The notes under the pieces were generated by a model. The model was not told the DNA's origin, ran no database searches, and worked only from the letters and a program-made list of their open reading frames with translations. DNA of 8,551 nt from Spirochaetia bacterium (GTDB lineage Bacteria; Spirochaetota; UBA4802; UBA5550). Positions 1 through 5,937 of this stretch are shown piece after piece. Made by a program: the position numbers and the translations under genes. Every line of letters begins with the position of its first letter. Within the stretch, counting starts at the first letter, position 1. The stretch is from positions 1-8,551 of the forward strand of contig JAITPE010000266.1 in NCBI GenBank assembly GCA_031289575.1. Reading direction: 5' to 3'.

Positions 1-758
1 TCCTCTCTGATTATGTCGATGGCGTCGTCGTATGTGATTATGCCCATGAGCCGTTCCATGGCGTCAACAATCGGAATGGCCAAGAGGTCGTACTCCTCAA
101 TGAGTTTCGCGGCATGCTCGCGGTCATCTTCCGTAAAGGCGTATATGACCTCCCGTTTCATTATATTGCGTATATGCTGCCTTGGTTTGGCGAGAATAAG
201 TTTTTCGAGAGAAACAAATCCTATCAGCTTGCCAAAATTATCAATCACATATATATAGTAAACTGTTTCGCGGGACGGGGCCTCCTTGCGCACCTTTCTG
301 ATTGCGTGTTCAACCGTATCGTTTTCGTTGAGAGTGGCGTGGTCTGTAGTCATAATACTGCCTGCCGTTTGTTCATGGTACGATGTCAGATTTATAATAT
401 CGGCCCGCTCGCCTATAGGCAAACGCAGAAGCAGCCGGTCGGCTACGTCCTTGTCCAAGTGGAGAAAAAGCTCGGCGCGGCTGTCCGGAGAGAGCTCCTT
501 TAGGAGCTCTGTTATGTGCGTACGCATGCTGCCAGAAACCAACTCGGCCTGAACATCTATCTCAAAATATTTAAATATGTCGACCCTTGTGTAAATATCG
601 GTAAGGCCGAGGATCATCCATATTTCAGTTGGATTGAGCAGGCATATGTATTCGGCTATTTCTTTCGGGTGGCTTTCTTCCAAAAATGATTTTAAAATAT
701 TAAATTTTTTCTTTTTTACAAGTTCGCGCAATTCAGGTACGAGAAATGGATTTTTCAT
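1..758 (-). CDS. mgtE: Magnesium transporter MgtE family, N-terminal part (cut by left window edge)
   Basis: MgtE proteins are dimeric inner-membrane Mg2+ channels whose cytosolic N domain and CBS pair sense Mg2+ and gate the pore. Only the first 252 codons are in the window, and these are cytosolic; the membrane domain lies beyond the left edge. Residues 1-130 form the helical N domain, rich in the Leu/Glu/Asp pattern of this family. The motif TAGSIMT at 131-137 opens the first CBS domain (about 136-195), which contains YYIYVIDNFGKLIGFVSL. The second CBS domain (about 198 onward) contains AIPIVDAMERLMGIITYDDA. The start is the ATG at 758-756: GGAGG (minus strand, 769-765) lies 6 bases upstream, and the ATG five bases earlier runs straight into a stop. 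The gene is divergent from the ammonium transporter gene. No Mg2+ riboswitch fits, because the predicted leader is only about 20 bases. Family assignment is firm; transport is known for the family, not shown here. Confidence 0.9.
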   Translation of the reverse strand, partial: MKNPFLVPELRELVKKKKFNILKSFLEESHPKEIAEYICLLNPTEIWMILGLTDIYTRVDIFKYFEIDVQAELVSGSMRTHITELLKELSPDSRAELFLHLDKDVADRLLLRLPIGERADIINLTSYHEQTAGSIMTTDHATLNENDTVEHAIRKVRKEAPSRETVYYIYVIDNFGKLIGFVSLEKLILAKPRQHIRNIMKREVIYAFTEDDREHAAKLIEEYDLLAIPIVDAMERLMGIITYDDAIDIIRE

Positions 759-783
759 GCCATGCCTCCGGATATAATCCGCA

Positions 784-811
784 AGTATTGTGCCGCTTTA
801 TAATGTGTCAA
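784..811 (-). promoter_or_regulatory. Sigma70-type promoter for mgtE
   Basis: On the minus strand a perfect -35 box TTGACA (811-806) is followed after 16 bases by AATACT (789-784), matching the -10 consensus at four of six positions. Transcription would start around 775-778, giving a leader of about 20 bases that contains the GGAGG ribosome binding site. Seen directly in sequence; promoter activity is inferred. Confidence 0.55.
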
Positions 812-922
812 GGTTTTTTAAATTTAACATTTTTGAAACAAAACCGCGCTAAATATTCTTTACAAAAATGTGCTTTTTTAAGTTTCTTTTTTATATGTTA
901 AATTATTAATATGGAGTGAGTT

Positions 923-2152
923 ATGAATACCGGTGACACATGTTTTATTATTATCTGCGCGGCCTTTGTTTTTATTATGACGCCGGGCCTCGCGCTGTTT
1001 TACGGCGGACTGGGACGCCGTAAAAATATGGTAAACAATATGATGAATTCCGCTTTCGTCATGGGGCTCGGCATTGTTTTGTATGTGCTGGCAGGCTATT
1101 CGCTTTCTTTTGGAGATAACGGAGGAAGCTTTATAGGTTCGTTTGAAAATTTGGGCTTGCGCGGCATAAACAAGAACAGCGTTTACGGCGATAACATTCC
1201 TGTTTTCGCATTCGCCGCTTTTCAAATGATGTTCGCGCTCATAACTCCGGCGATCATAACAGGCTCGGTCTCCGGAAGAATGAAATTTAAGGCTCTGTTT
1301 ATTTTCATAATATTTTGGTCAATCTTGGTTTACTATCCGCTGGCGCACATGGTGTGGGGCGGCGGCCTTATTGGCGGAAAAATAGGCGCTCTTGATTTTG
1401 CTGGGGGCGATGTGGTTCATATAAGTTCCGGAACCACCGGCCTTATTCTCGCTGTGCTGCTCGGCAAAAGACAGGGCTATGCTCAGACATCGTACCGCAC
1501 TCACAATCTGCCGTTTATACTGCTGGGTACCGGGCTCCTTTGGTTCGGCTGGTTCGGCTTTAACGCGGGGAGCGCCCTTGCCGCGAACGGGCTCGCTGCC
1601 CACGCCTTTATGACAACGGCGGTGTCCGCGGCCGCGGCCATGCTGGTCTGGATGCTCATTGACGTTACAAAGCAGGGAAAGCCTACTCTCATTGGGGCCT
1701 GCACCGGTGTTGTCGCCGGCTTGGTCGGCGTCACACCGGCCGCAGGTTTTGTTCCTGTGTGGGCCGCCTTGATTATAGGCTTAACAGTGAGTCCGGTTTG
1801 TTATTTCGGCATCATCTTCATAAAGAAAAAACTGAAGGTGGATGACGCGCTGGATGCTTTCGGATGTCACGGCATAGGCGGAATCTGGGGAGGAATCATG
1901 ACCGGAGTTTTTGCCGATCCGGCGATTAACGGCGGGAGCGGAGGCTTGATGTTCGGGCTGTCCGGACAGTTCTTCGCGCAGATAATCGGCATATTGCTGA
2001 CTCTCTTGATTGTAATTGCCGGTACTTTTATATGTGCCGGAATAACGCGCGTATTTACCCCTCTCAGAGTTGAGAAAAAAGAAGAGCTTGTTGGTTTGGA
2101 TATATCGGAACACGGCGAAAGCGCATATCCGGCATTCACTGGATTGGATTAA
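923..2152 (+). CDS. amtB: Ammonium transporter, Amt/AmtB family
   Basis: This trimeric inner-membrane protein conducts ammonium into the cell. The 409 residues contain about eleven hydrophobic segments, the usual number and length for the family. Key residues are all present by alignment to E. coli AmtB: the Phe gate F100/F104 (FAAFQMMFALITP) and F213 (GWFGFNAGSA), the ammonium-site tryptophan W145 and serine S217, the Asp of ALDFAGGD (D157), and the twin pore histidines H166 (DVVHISSG) and H316 (FGCHGIGGIWGG). The C-terminal tail ends in GLDISEHGESAYPAF, the conserved cytosolic tail that contacts PII. The start ATG has GGAG 6 bases upstream. Like many Gram-positive homologues, and unlike E. 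coli AmtB, it has no separate cleavable leader before the first transmembrane helix. It sits 26 bases upstream of its PII partner in one transcription unit. No convincing sigma54 or GlnR-type site is visible upstream, so its nitrogen control is not read from the sequence. Confidence 0.97.
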   Translation: MNTGDTCFIIICAAFVFIMTPGLALFYGGLGRRKNMVNNMMNSAFVMGLGIVLYVLAGYSLSFGDNGGSFIGSFENLGLRGINKNSVYGDNIPVFAFAAFQMMFALITPAIITGSVSGRMKFKALFIFIIFWSILVYYPLAHMVWGGGLIGGKIGALDFAGGDVVHISSGTTGLILAVLLGKRQGYAQTSYRTHNLPFILLGTGLLWFGWFGFNAGSALAANGLAAHAFMTTAVSAAAAMLVWMLIDVTKQGKPTLIGACTGVVAGLVGVTPAAGFVPVWAALIIGLTVSPVCYFGIIFIKKKLKVDDALDAFGCHGIGGIWGGIMTGVFADPAINGGSGGLMFGLSGQFFAQIIGILLTLLIVIAGTFICAGITRVFTPLRVEKKEELVGLDISEHGESAYPAFTGLD

Positions 2153-2178
2153 TTTAATATAGGGAGAAGGAAACGAAC

Positions 2179-2523
2179 ATGATAAAAATTGAAGCTATTG
2201 TGCGCGAAGACAAATTTGAGGATGTCAAGGAGGCGCTTAACAAAATAGAGGTAAACGGCATAACCGTTTATCAGGTCATGGGCTGCGGAAAACAAAAGGG
2301 GCATATTGAGCTTGTGCGCGGCACCGAGGTGGATATTACAATGCTGCCCAAAATTAAATTCGAGATTGTGGTTTCTTCCGAGGAGTGGGAGGAAAAAACC
2401 ATAAAGGCTATTCAGGAAGCGGCATATACCGGAAGTCCCGGCGACGGCAAAATATTTTGCTACGATATGCGAAGCGTAATGCGAATACGCACAAAGGAAA
2501 CAGGCACAGCCGCGATAAACTGA
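2179..2523 (+). CDS. glnK: PII nitrogen regulatory protein, GlnK type
   Basis: PII proteins are small trimers that bind ATP/ADP and 2-oxoglutarate, and the GlnK type inserts its T loop into AmtB to close it when nitrogen is plentiful. The 114-residue length fits. Visible landmarks are the N-terminal strand MIKIEAIVRE, the T-loop stem GCGKQKGHIEL (36-45) with Q39 and K40, LPK (56-58), the B loop TGSPGDGKIF (84-93), and the C-terminal MRIRTKETG (101-109) with the conserved nucleotide-contacting arginines. The T-loop apex reads ELVRGTEVD, so positions 46 and 51, both tyrosines in E. coli GlnB, are valines. Tyr51 is the residue uridylylated by GlnD in enteric bacteria, so this protein cannot be regulated at that site. 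Regulation by ligand binding alone, or a modification elsewhere, is inferred. The ribosome binding site GGAGAAGG ends 8 bases before the ATG. The neighbour amtB supports the GlnK rather than GlnB role. Confidence 0.95.
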   Translation: MIKIEAIVREDKFEDVKEALNKIEVNGITVYQVMGCGKQKGHIELVRGTEVDITMLPKIKFEIVVSSEEWEEKTIKAIQEAAYTGSPGDGKIFCYDMRSVMRIRTKETGTAAIN

Positions 2524-2527
2524 CGGC

Positions 2528-2566
2528 ATATCCGGCGCTTTTTACTTGGGGAAAAGCGCCGGATAT
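2528..2566. repeat. Perfect 15-bp inverted repeat after glnK
   Basis: The arm 2528-2542 (ATATCCGGCGCTTTT) is the exact reverse complement of 2552-2566, separated by a 9-base loop. It begins 5 bases after the glnK stop and would form a very stable RNA hairpin. The bases after it (ACATTCCACAACCC) are not T-rich, so it is not a standard intrinsic terminator read rightward. It may protect the 3' end of the amtB-glnK transcript or act together with the hairpin at 2583-2600. The repeat is certain; the role is inferred. Confidence 0.8.
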
Positions 2567-2582
2567 ACATTCCACAACCCGG

Positions 2583-2618
2583 CCGCCTCGCCGCAGGCGG
2601 AAAAACCTTTTATTTTTT
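2583..2618 (+). terminator. Possible terminator of amtB-glnK
   Basis: CCGCCT (2583-2588) pairs with AGGCGG (2595-2600) around a 6-base loop. A T-rich stretch (TTTTATTTTTT, 2608-2618) follows, but seven bases (AAAAACC) lie between stem and T-run, so the layout is not canonical. It lies between the nitrogen pair and the promoter of the next operon, where a terminator is expected. No gene is seen in the whole gap 2524-2695. Confidence 0.4.
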
Positions 2619-2630
2619 GTAACAAACGAG

Positions 2631-2655
2631 TATTCCCATATACAATATAGGGGTA
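2631..2655. promoter_or_regulatory. Imperfect dyad, possible operator for the five-gene operon
   Basis: TATTCCCATAT (2631-2641) matches the reverse complement of 2645-2655 (ATATAGGGGTA) at 8 of 11 positions, around a 3-base spacer. It lies immediately upstream of the extended -10 box and covers the region where a -35 box would be. A second, overlapping pair CCATA (2636-2640) / TATGG (2654-2658) is also present. The A/T-rich core flanked by C and G runs recalls operators of CsoR/RcnR-type metal sensors, but this is a resemblance from memory, not a match that has been scored. Confidence 0.3.
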
Positions 2656-2664
2656 TGGTATATT
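2656..2664 (+). promoter_or_regulatory. Extended -10 promoter of the five-gene operon
   Basis: TGG followed by TATATT (2659-2664) fits the extended -10 form TGnTATAAT with one mismatch. No good -35 box is found 16-18 bases upstream, which is tolerated with an extended -10 or may point to an activator. Transcription would start near 2671, about 25 bases before the first ATG, with AAGGAGA as ribosome binding site. Confidence 0.45.
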
Positions 2665-2695
2665 TTACCGACAAACCAACCACAAGGAGAAAACG

Positions 2696-3100
2696 ATGAA
2701 AAGACTCGCACTTATTCTCACGGCATCCGCCATGCTCACAAGCCTTGCGTTGTTTGCGGACAACACGCCTTTGAAAGAGGGCAAAAACACGGCGATAAAC
2801 GCCCAGTACTCTTTTACCTATGAGTTTCCGGAAAAACCTAAGCTGGGCACCTATGTACTCAGGGTTAATGTTTTCAAGGGCAAAGAAAAAGTCAAGGATC
2901 TCATTGTTCTCGCGAGCTACGATATGCCTTCAATGCGCGGGCATCACGGTTCGGGCAAGCCGGCGCCGATGCAGCTCAACAAACAGAACGACTACCTGAT
3001 GCCGGTCAATTTTGTTATGCGCGGCAAATGGGAGGTTGTTCTCTCATTTCAGCAAAACGGCAAAGAGCTTTATAACGGAATATTTTTAGTGGAGATATAG
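2696..3100 (+). CDS. Secreted Met/His-containing protein, YtkA/FixH-like
   Basis: A 134-residue exported protein. Residues 1-21 form a signal peptide (MKR, a hydrophobic core, then LALFA before DNTP). The rest is predicted as a small beta-sandwich: it has alternating strands such as GTYVLRVNVF (51-60) and KWEVVLSF (111-118) and no membrane segment. The motif DMPSMRGHH (76-84) followed by PMQL and a strand ending in NFVMRGKWEVVL matches the pattern of the YtkA-like/FixH-like domain, where DMP-M-rich segments occur and are often linked to copper or cytochrome oxidase assembly. Methionines 77, 80, 92, 102 and 108 and histidines 83 and 84 are candidate metal ligands. It is the first gene of the operon, with its own promoter and a good ribosome binding site (AAGGAGA, 2684-2690), and the next ATG follows 4 bases after its stop. 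The family call rests on motif recognition only; metal binding is inferred. Confidence 0.7.
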   Translation: MKRLALILTASAMLTSLALFADNTPLKEGKNTAINAQYSFTYEFPEKPKLGTYVLRVNVFKGKEKVKDLIVLASYDMPSMRGHHGSGKPAPMQLNKQNDYLMPVNFVMRGKWEVVLSFQQNGKELYNGIFLVEI

Positions 3101-3104
3101 GCAC

Positions 3105-4082
3105 ATGAAATATTTTCCGGCTCTGCTTTTGCTTCTTTTAACCGCGCTTGGCGCGCAGGCATCCGACAGCCTGCTTTACATCGAAGCACAGGGTGTCGGC
3201 GGCTACAGCCGTTCCGATATGGATAAGGAATATGTGTACCGCTCGGGCAACGCGGATGATGTAATGCAGCTTAACTCAGTGGGTTTTGATTTCATCAAAA
3301 AATTTTCGTCCGAGACGGGCGATTTCGGAGCGGCCGCCGTGCAGGGGCGCCTTGCGTATAATGAAGACAAAGACAAGGCCGAGTTTCAGTTGTACAACGC
3401 CTATTTGAAAGCAAAAACTTCCATAGTCGATATATGGGCGGGCCACGATCGCACGGCCTTCGGGCTGGCATCGTTTTGGGACACTCACGGTGATTTGCTG
3501 CAGCCCCTGCCCATGTACGGCTTTGGTTTTGACAGGGACTGGGGAGCAGGCCTTTCCAAAGATACCGAACACGGCGATATTAAAATGGCGCTGACTACCG
3601 GAACGGGCATGGGCATAAAGGCAAAGGGTAACTGGCTTTTAACTTCAAGGGCATCGTACGGAGTTCTCAGCTATGATAATTACAATATCGGATTATCGGG
3701 CATGGCAGGCAAGAAGCCCGACGTCATGGGGTACGAAATTATGGACAAGCTCAAGGAAACGCTCATAGGCGCACTTGACGCGTCGTTCAACCACAGCAGG
3801 TTTGAGCACAAGGCCGAGATCAATATCGGCAAAAAAAACAAGAAGAACGCTTTCGCGGGATTCTACCGCATGGGAATTAATTTTCTGGAAGAAAACCGCC
3901 TTAAGCTTGAGGGCCAGTATGTGTACACCGAAGAGGAAGATGTAAAGGACTACGCGGCAGGCGGCGGAATCACGTTTAAATTCAACTCATGGCTTACGGG
4001 AAGGATCATGTATGAATGGCAGCACGATATGAACGAGCGAAGAATAATCGCTCAATTGTATCTCTATTATTTTGCACTGTAA
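3105..4082 (+). CDS. Predicted outer-membrane beta-barrel protein, porin-like
   Basis: A 325-residue protein with a signal peptide (residues 1-19, MKYF, a Leu-rich core, then ALGAQA before SDSL). The mature part has no hydrophobic helices. Instead it has many short alternating strands rich in Gly and aromatics, for example SLLYIEAQGVGGYS, AEFQLYNAYLKAKT, VDIWAGHDRTAFG, LKLEGQYVYTEE and LTGRIMYEWQHD, and it ends in AQLYLYYFAL. The final residue is Leu rather than the usual Phe of an outer-membrane assembly signal, but the last strand is strongly aromatic. The segment GHDRTAFGLASFWDTHGDL (113-131) resembles the external or loop region of porin-like proteins (Asp/Arg/His-rich). I do not recognise a named family. 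It starts 4 bases after the previous stop, with GGAG 10 bases before the ATG, so it is co-transcribed with the periplasmic protein and the ABC module. It may pass a substrate or product across the outer membrane. Confidence 0.7.
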   Translation: MKYFPALLLLLLTALGAQASDSLLYIEAQGVGGYSRSDMDKEYVYRSGNADDVMQLNSVGFDFIKKFSSETGDFGAAAVQGRLAYNEDKDKAEFQLYNAYLKAKTSIVDIWAGHDRTAFGLASFWDTHGDLLQPLPMYGFGFDRDWGAGLSKDTEHGDIKMALTTGTGMGIKAKGNWLLTSRASYGVLSYDNYNIGLSGMAGKKPDVMGYEIMDKLKETLIGALDASFNHSRFEHKAEINIGKKNKKNAFAGFYRMGINFLEENRLKLEGQYVYTEEEDVKDYAAGGGITFKFNSWLTGRIMYEWQHDMNERRIIAQLYLYYFAL

Positions 4083-4114
4083 AAAAAGGAAGAAGGGAAA
4101 AGGAAGAAAGGAAA

Positions 4115-4756
4115 ATGAAAAAAACACGGCTATTATTGATTCTATTTTTGGCTTCGGCGCTCTTATGCGTATTCGCGGATAATGTTTTTGCCGCGGTAGG
4201 CTGCGATTTAAACGATCCGGACCGTGATGTAAAAAGGCTGTTTCCGGTCTCTACCGGGTACAAAACAGAGTATCTTTCTATTGATAAACTCGGCGGGCAG
4301 AGCCTGCTCAAAGAGGTTGAGACGCGCCTTGGCGATAATTTTCAGGGGCTCTATGAAACAATAGATGTGCCATATACCGTGTATACGATATACAAGGGAA
4401 AGGAGACCATTGGGTACATTCACGGCATCAACCAGAAGGGGACGTACGGCGGACTGCAGGTTTTTCTTGGCTACGACACAAGGGGAAATATCACAAACTT
4501 TTACTATCAGAAGCTCACATCGAAAGCGTCTGATATGAGATCTTCCGGCTTTGCCAAACAGTTTGTAGGATTGTCGCTGTCTGATTTTAAAGACTATGAC
4601 CCAAAAACAGGCAAGTCCGGCAATCAAAGGGTGACGGCCATAAAAAATCCCAACACCGAGAGCGCCGCCGATTTTAACTCTACGCTCCGCGCTGTTAAGA
4701 AGAACCTTATTCTTATGGACATTTTTGTATTCAATAAAAAGGAGGCCGGCAAATGA
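4115..4756 (+). CDS. Secreted protein resembling the FMN-binding family, flavin motif absent
   Basis: A 213-residue exported protein. The start chosen is the ATG at 4115, because MKKTRLLLILFLASALLCVFADNVFA is a clean signal peptide and purine-rich ribosome binding sequence (AAGGAAA) precedes it; an earlier in-frame ATG at 4016 would lie inside the preceding gene. The middle (about 66-155) has the layout of NqrC/RnfG-like FMN-binding domains: helix KEVETRLGD, then YTIYKGKETIGYIHGINQKGTYGGLQVFLGYDTRGNITNFYYQKLTSK, then SSGFAKQFVGLSLSDF. The C-terminal part has NPNTESAADFNSTLRAVKKNLILM where family members carry the S/T-G-A-T motif whose Thr bears FMN. That motif is missing, so covalent flavin is not expected. 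Its last codons overlap the permease start by 4 bases (ATGA), implying translational coupling. It is probably a periplasmic partner of the ABC module; the ligand is unknown. Confidence 0.6.
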   Translation: MKKTRLLLILFLASALLCVFADNVFAAVGCDLNDPDRDVKRLFPVSTGYKTEYLSIDKLGGQSLLKEVETRLGDNFQGLYETIDVPYTVYTIYKGKETIGYIHGINQKGTYGGLQVFLGYDTRGNITNFYYQKLTSKASDMRSSGFAKQFVGLSLSDFKDYDPKTGKSGNQRVTAIKNPNTESAADFNSTLRAVKKNLILMDIFVFNKKEAGK

Positions 4757-5937
4757 ATATCTTTCAGGTGTCGTATAAAAATCTGCTCAGGAGAAGGCTC
4801 AGGACGATGTTTACCATTATAGGCATAATGCTGTCGGCATGGGTTCTGGTGACGCTTCTCGGCTTCAACAAGGGATACGAAAATTCTCTTAACGAAAATA
4901 TCGAAAACATGGGCTTTCAGGTAGTCCTTACCGCAAAGGGCTGCCCCTACGAGGCCGCGACCTTGATGCTCAAGGGCGGAACAGGGCTGCGCTACATGCC
5001 CGAGAATATGGTTAAGGACGTAGCGGGCAAACCGGAGATAGCTAACGCGGCCCCGATGCTTATGCACGCTGTGTTCGACCCGAACAAAGGTGAAAGCGGA
5101 GGGACAACGGTTTTTCTCGGGGTTGATCCAAATACCTACCCGTCAATGAAGCCATATCTAAAGTTTAATAATGAGAAAGGCGCATGGTTTTCCGACAAAG
5201 CGAAAGAGGTGGTGCTCGGCTTTGAGGCCGCGGAGCTTGAGCAGCGCGAGGTCGGCGATTTAATGATGCTGCCGGGCTCCGAGGATGAATACACTGTTAC
5301 CGGAGTTCTGTCGCGTACCGGCACACAGGATGACGGCATGATTTTTCTGCCGCTCAAAACGGCGCAGAGCGCCTTTAAAAAAGAGGGCGAGCTTACGATG
5401 CTCGGCATGAGGCTTAATCAGGATGTTGACGCAAGCGCCTTTGAAGAGGAACTCTACAAGCTTCCCGATGTGCAGGTTGTATCAATGGCGCAGGTGAAAA
5501 ATACCATCATGAGCCTTGTCTCAAGCGCGAAGGTTATTGTTCTGTCCATCGCCTTCATCGCGTTCCTCATAGCCATGTTCGGCGTTCTCAACACAGTGCT
5601 GATGTCGGTATTCGAGAGATACCAGGAGATAGGCATTCTAAAAAGCATGGGGGCGCTTCCAAAGGATATATTCAAGATGATTCTCATAGAGACAACCCTT
5701 CTCTGTTCAATAGGAGGCGTTCTGGGCATTCTGTTCTCCTTCCTGTTTTCGGGAATATCAGAGATGGCGATCCGTTACTTTCTGCCTTTTGCTCCGCAGG
5801 GCGCTTTGATAGCCATTGACACAAAAACCGTTATTTTTTCTTTCATCTCAATAACGGCAATCGGAATCATCGGCGGAGTTTATCCGTCTCTGAGAGCGGC
5901 AAACATACGTCCGCTTGACAGCATAAGGAGCGAGTAA
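4753..5937 (+). CDS. ABC transporter permease, MacB/FtsX type
   Basis: A 394-residue inner-membrane protein with the layout of type VII (mechanotransmission) ABC permeases: one N-terminal membrane helix (about 18-38), a large periplasmic domain (about 40-255), then three helices (about 260-284, 309-334 and 357-380). The C-terminal FtsX block is clear: GVLNTVLMSVFERYQEIGILKSMG (277-300), which contains the coupling helix, and IGGVYPSLRAANIRPLDSIRSE at the end. Members move no substrate through the bilayer but transmit ATP-driven motion to the periplasm (MacB, LolCE, FtsX). The periplasmic domain holds AKGCPYEAATLMLKGG (61-76) with the single periplasmic Cys64 early in the domain. No MacA-like adaptor gene is present. 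It overlaps the preceding gene by 4 bases and the ATPase start by 1 base (TAATG), so the three are tightly coupled. LolC/E-like lipoprotein release is an alternative, but the neighbours do not suggest it. Confidence 0.9.
   Translation: MNIFQVSYKNLLRRRLRTMFTIIGIMLSAWVLVTLLGFNKGYENSLNENIENMGFQVVLTAKGCPYEAATLMLKGGTGLRYMPENMVKDVAGKPEIANAAPMLMHAVFDPNKGESGGTTVFLGVDPNTYPSMKPYLKFNNEKGAWFSDKAKEVVLGFEAAELEQREVGDLMMLPGSEDEYTVTGVLSRTGTQDDGMIFLPLKTAQSAFKKEGELTMLGMRLNQDVDASAFEEELYKLPDVQVVSMAQVKNTIMSLVSSAKVIVLSIAFIAFLIAMFGVLNTVLMSVFERYQEIGILKSMGALPKDIFKMILIETTLLCSIGGVLGILFSFLFSGISEMAIRYFLPFAPQGALIAIDTKTVIFSFISITAIGIIGGVYPSLRAANIRPLDSIRSE

Noticed and set aside
759..922. Sigma54, GlnR or NtcA sites for nitrogen control of amtB, and a sigma70 promoter on the plus strand
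   Set aside because: No -24/-12 pair or matching palindrome was found. TTTACA at 859-864 and TTGAAA at 833-838 have no well-spaced -10 partner.
878..2139. Several minus-strand open frames opposite the ammonium transporter gene (878-1225, 1319-1603, 1501-1734, 1781-2113, 1867-2139)
   Set aside because: They are antisense to a gene with every family residue in place, have no recognisable domains and no consistent ribosome binding sites.
2149..2529. Minus-strand open frame of 126 codons covering glnK
   Set aside because: It is the antisense shadow of a complete PII gene; its Cys/His/Tyr-rich composition is not protein-like for this window.
4016..4114. Longer start for the FMN-binding-like protein
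   Set aside because: It would overlap the end of the barrel gene and bury the clean signal peptide behind 33 charged residues; the ATG at 4115 has purine-rich ribosome binding sequence directly before it.
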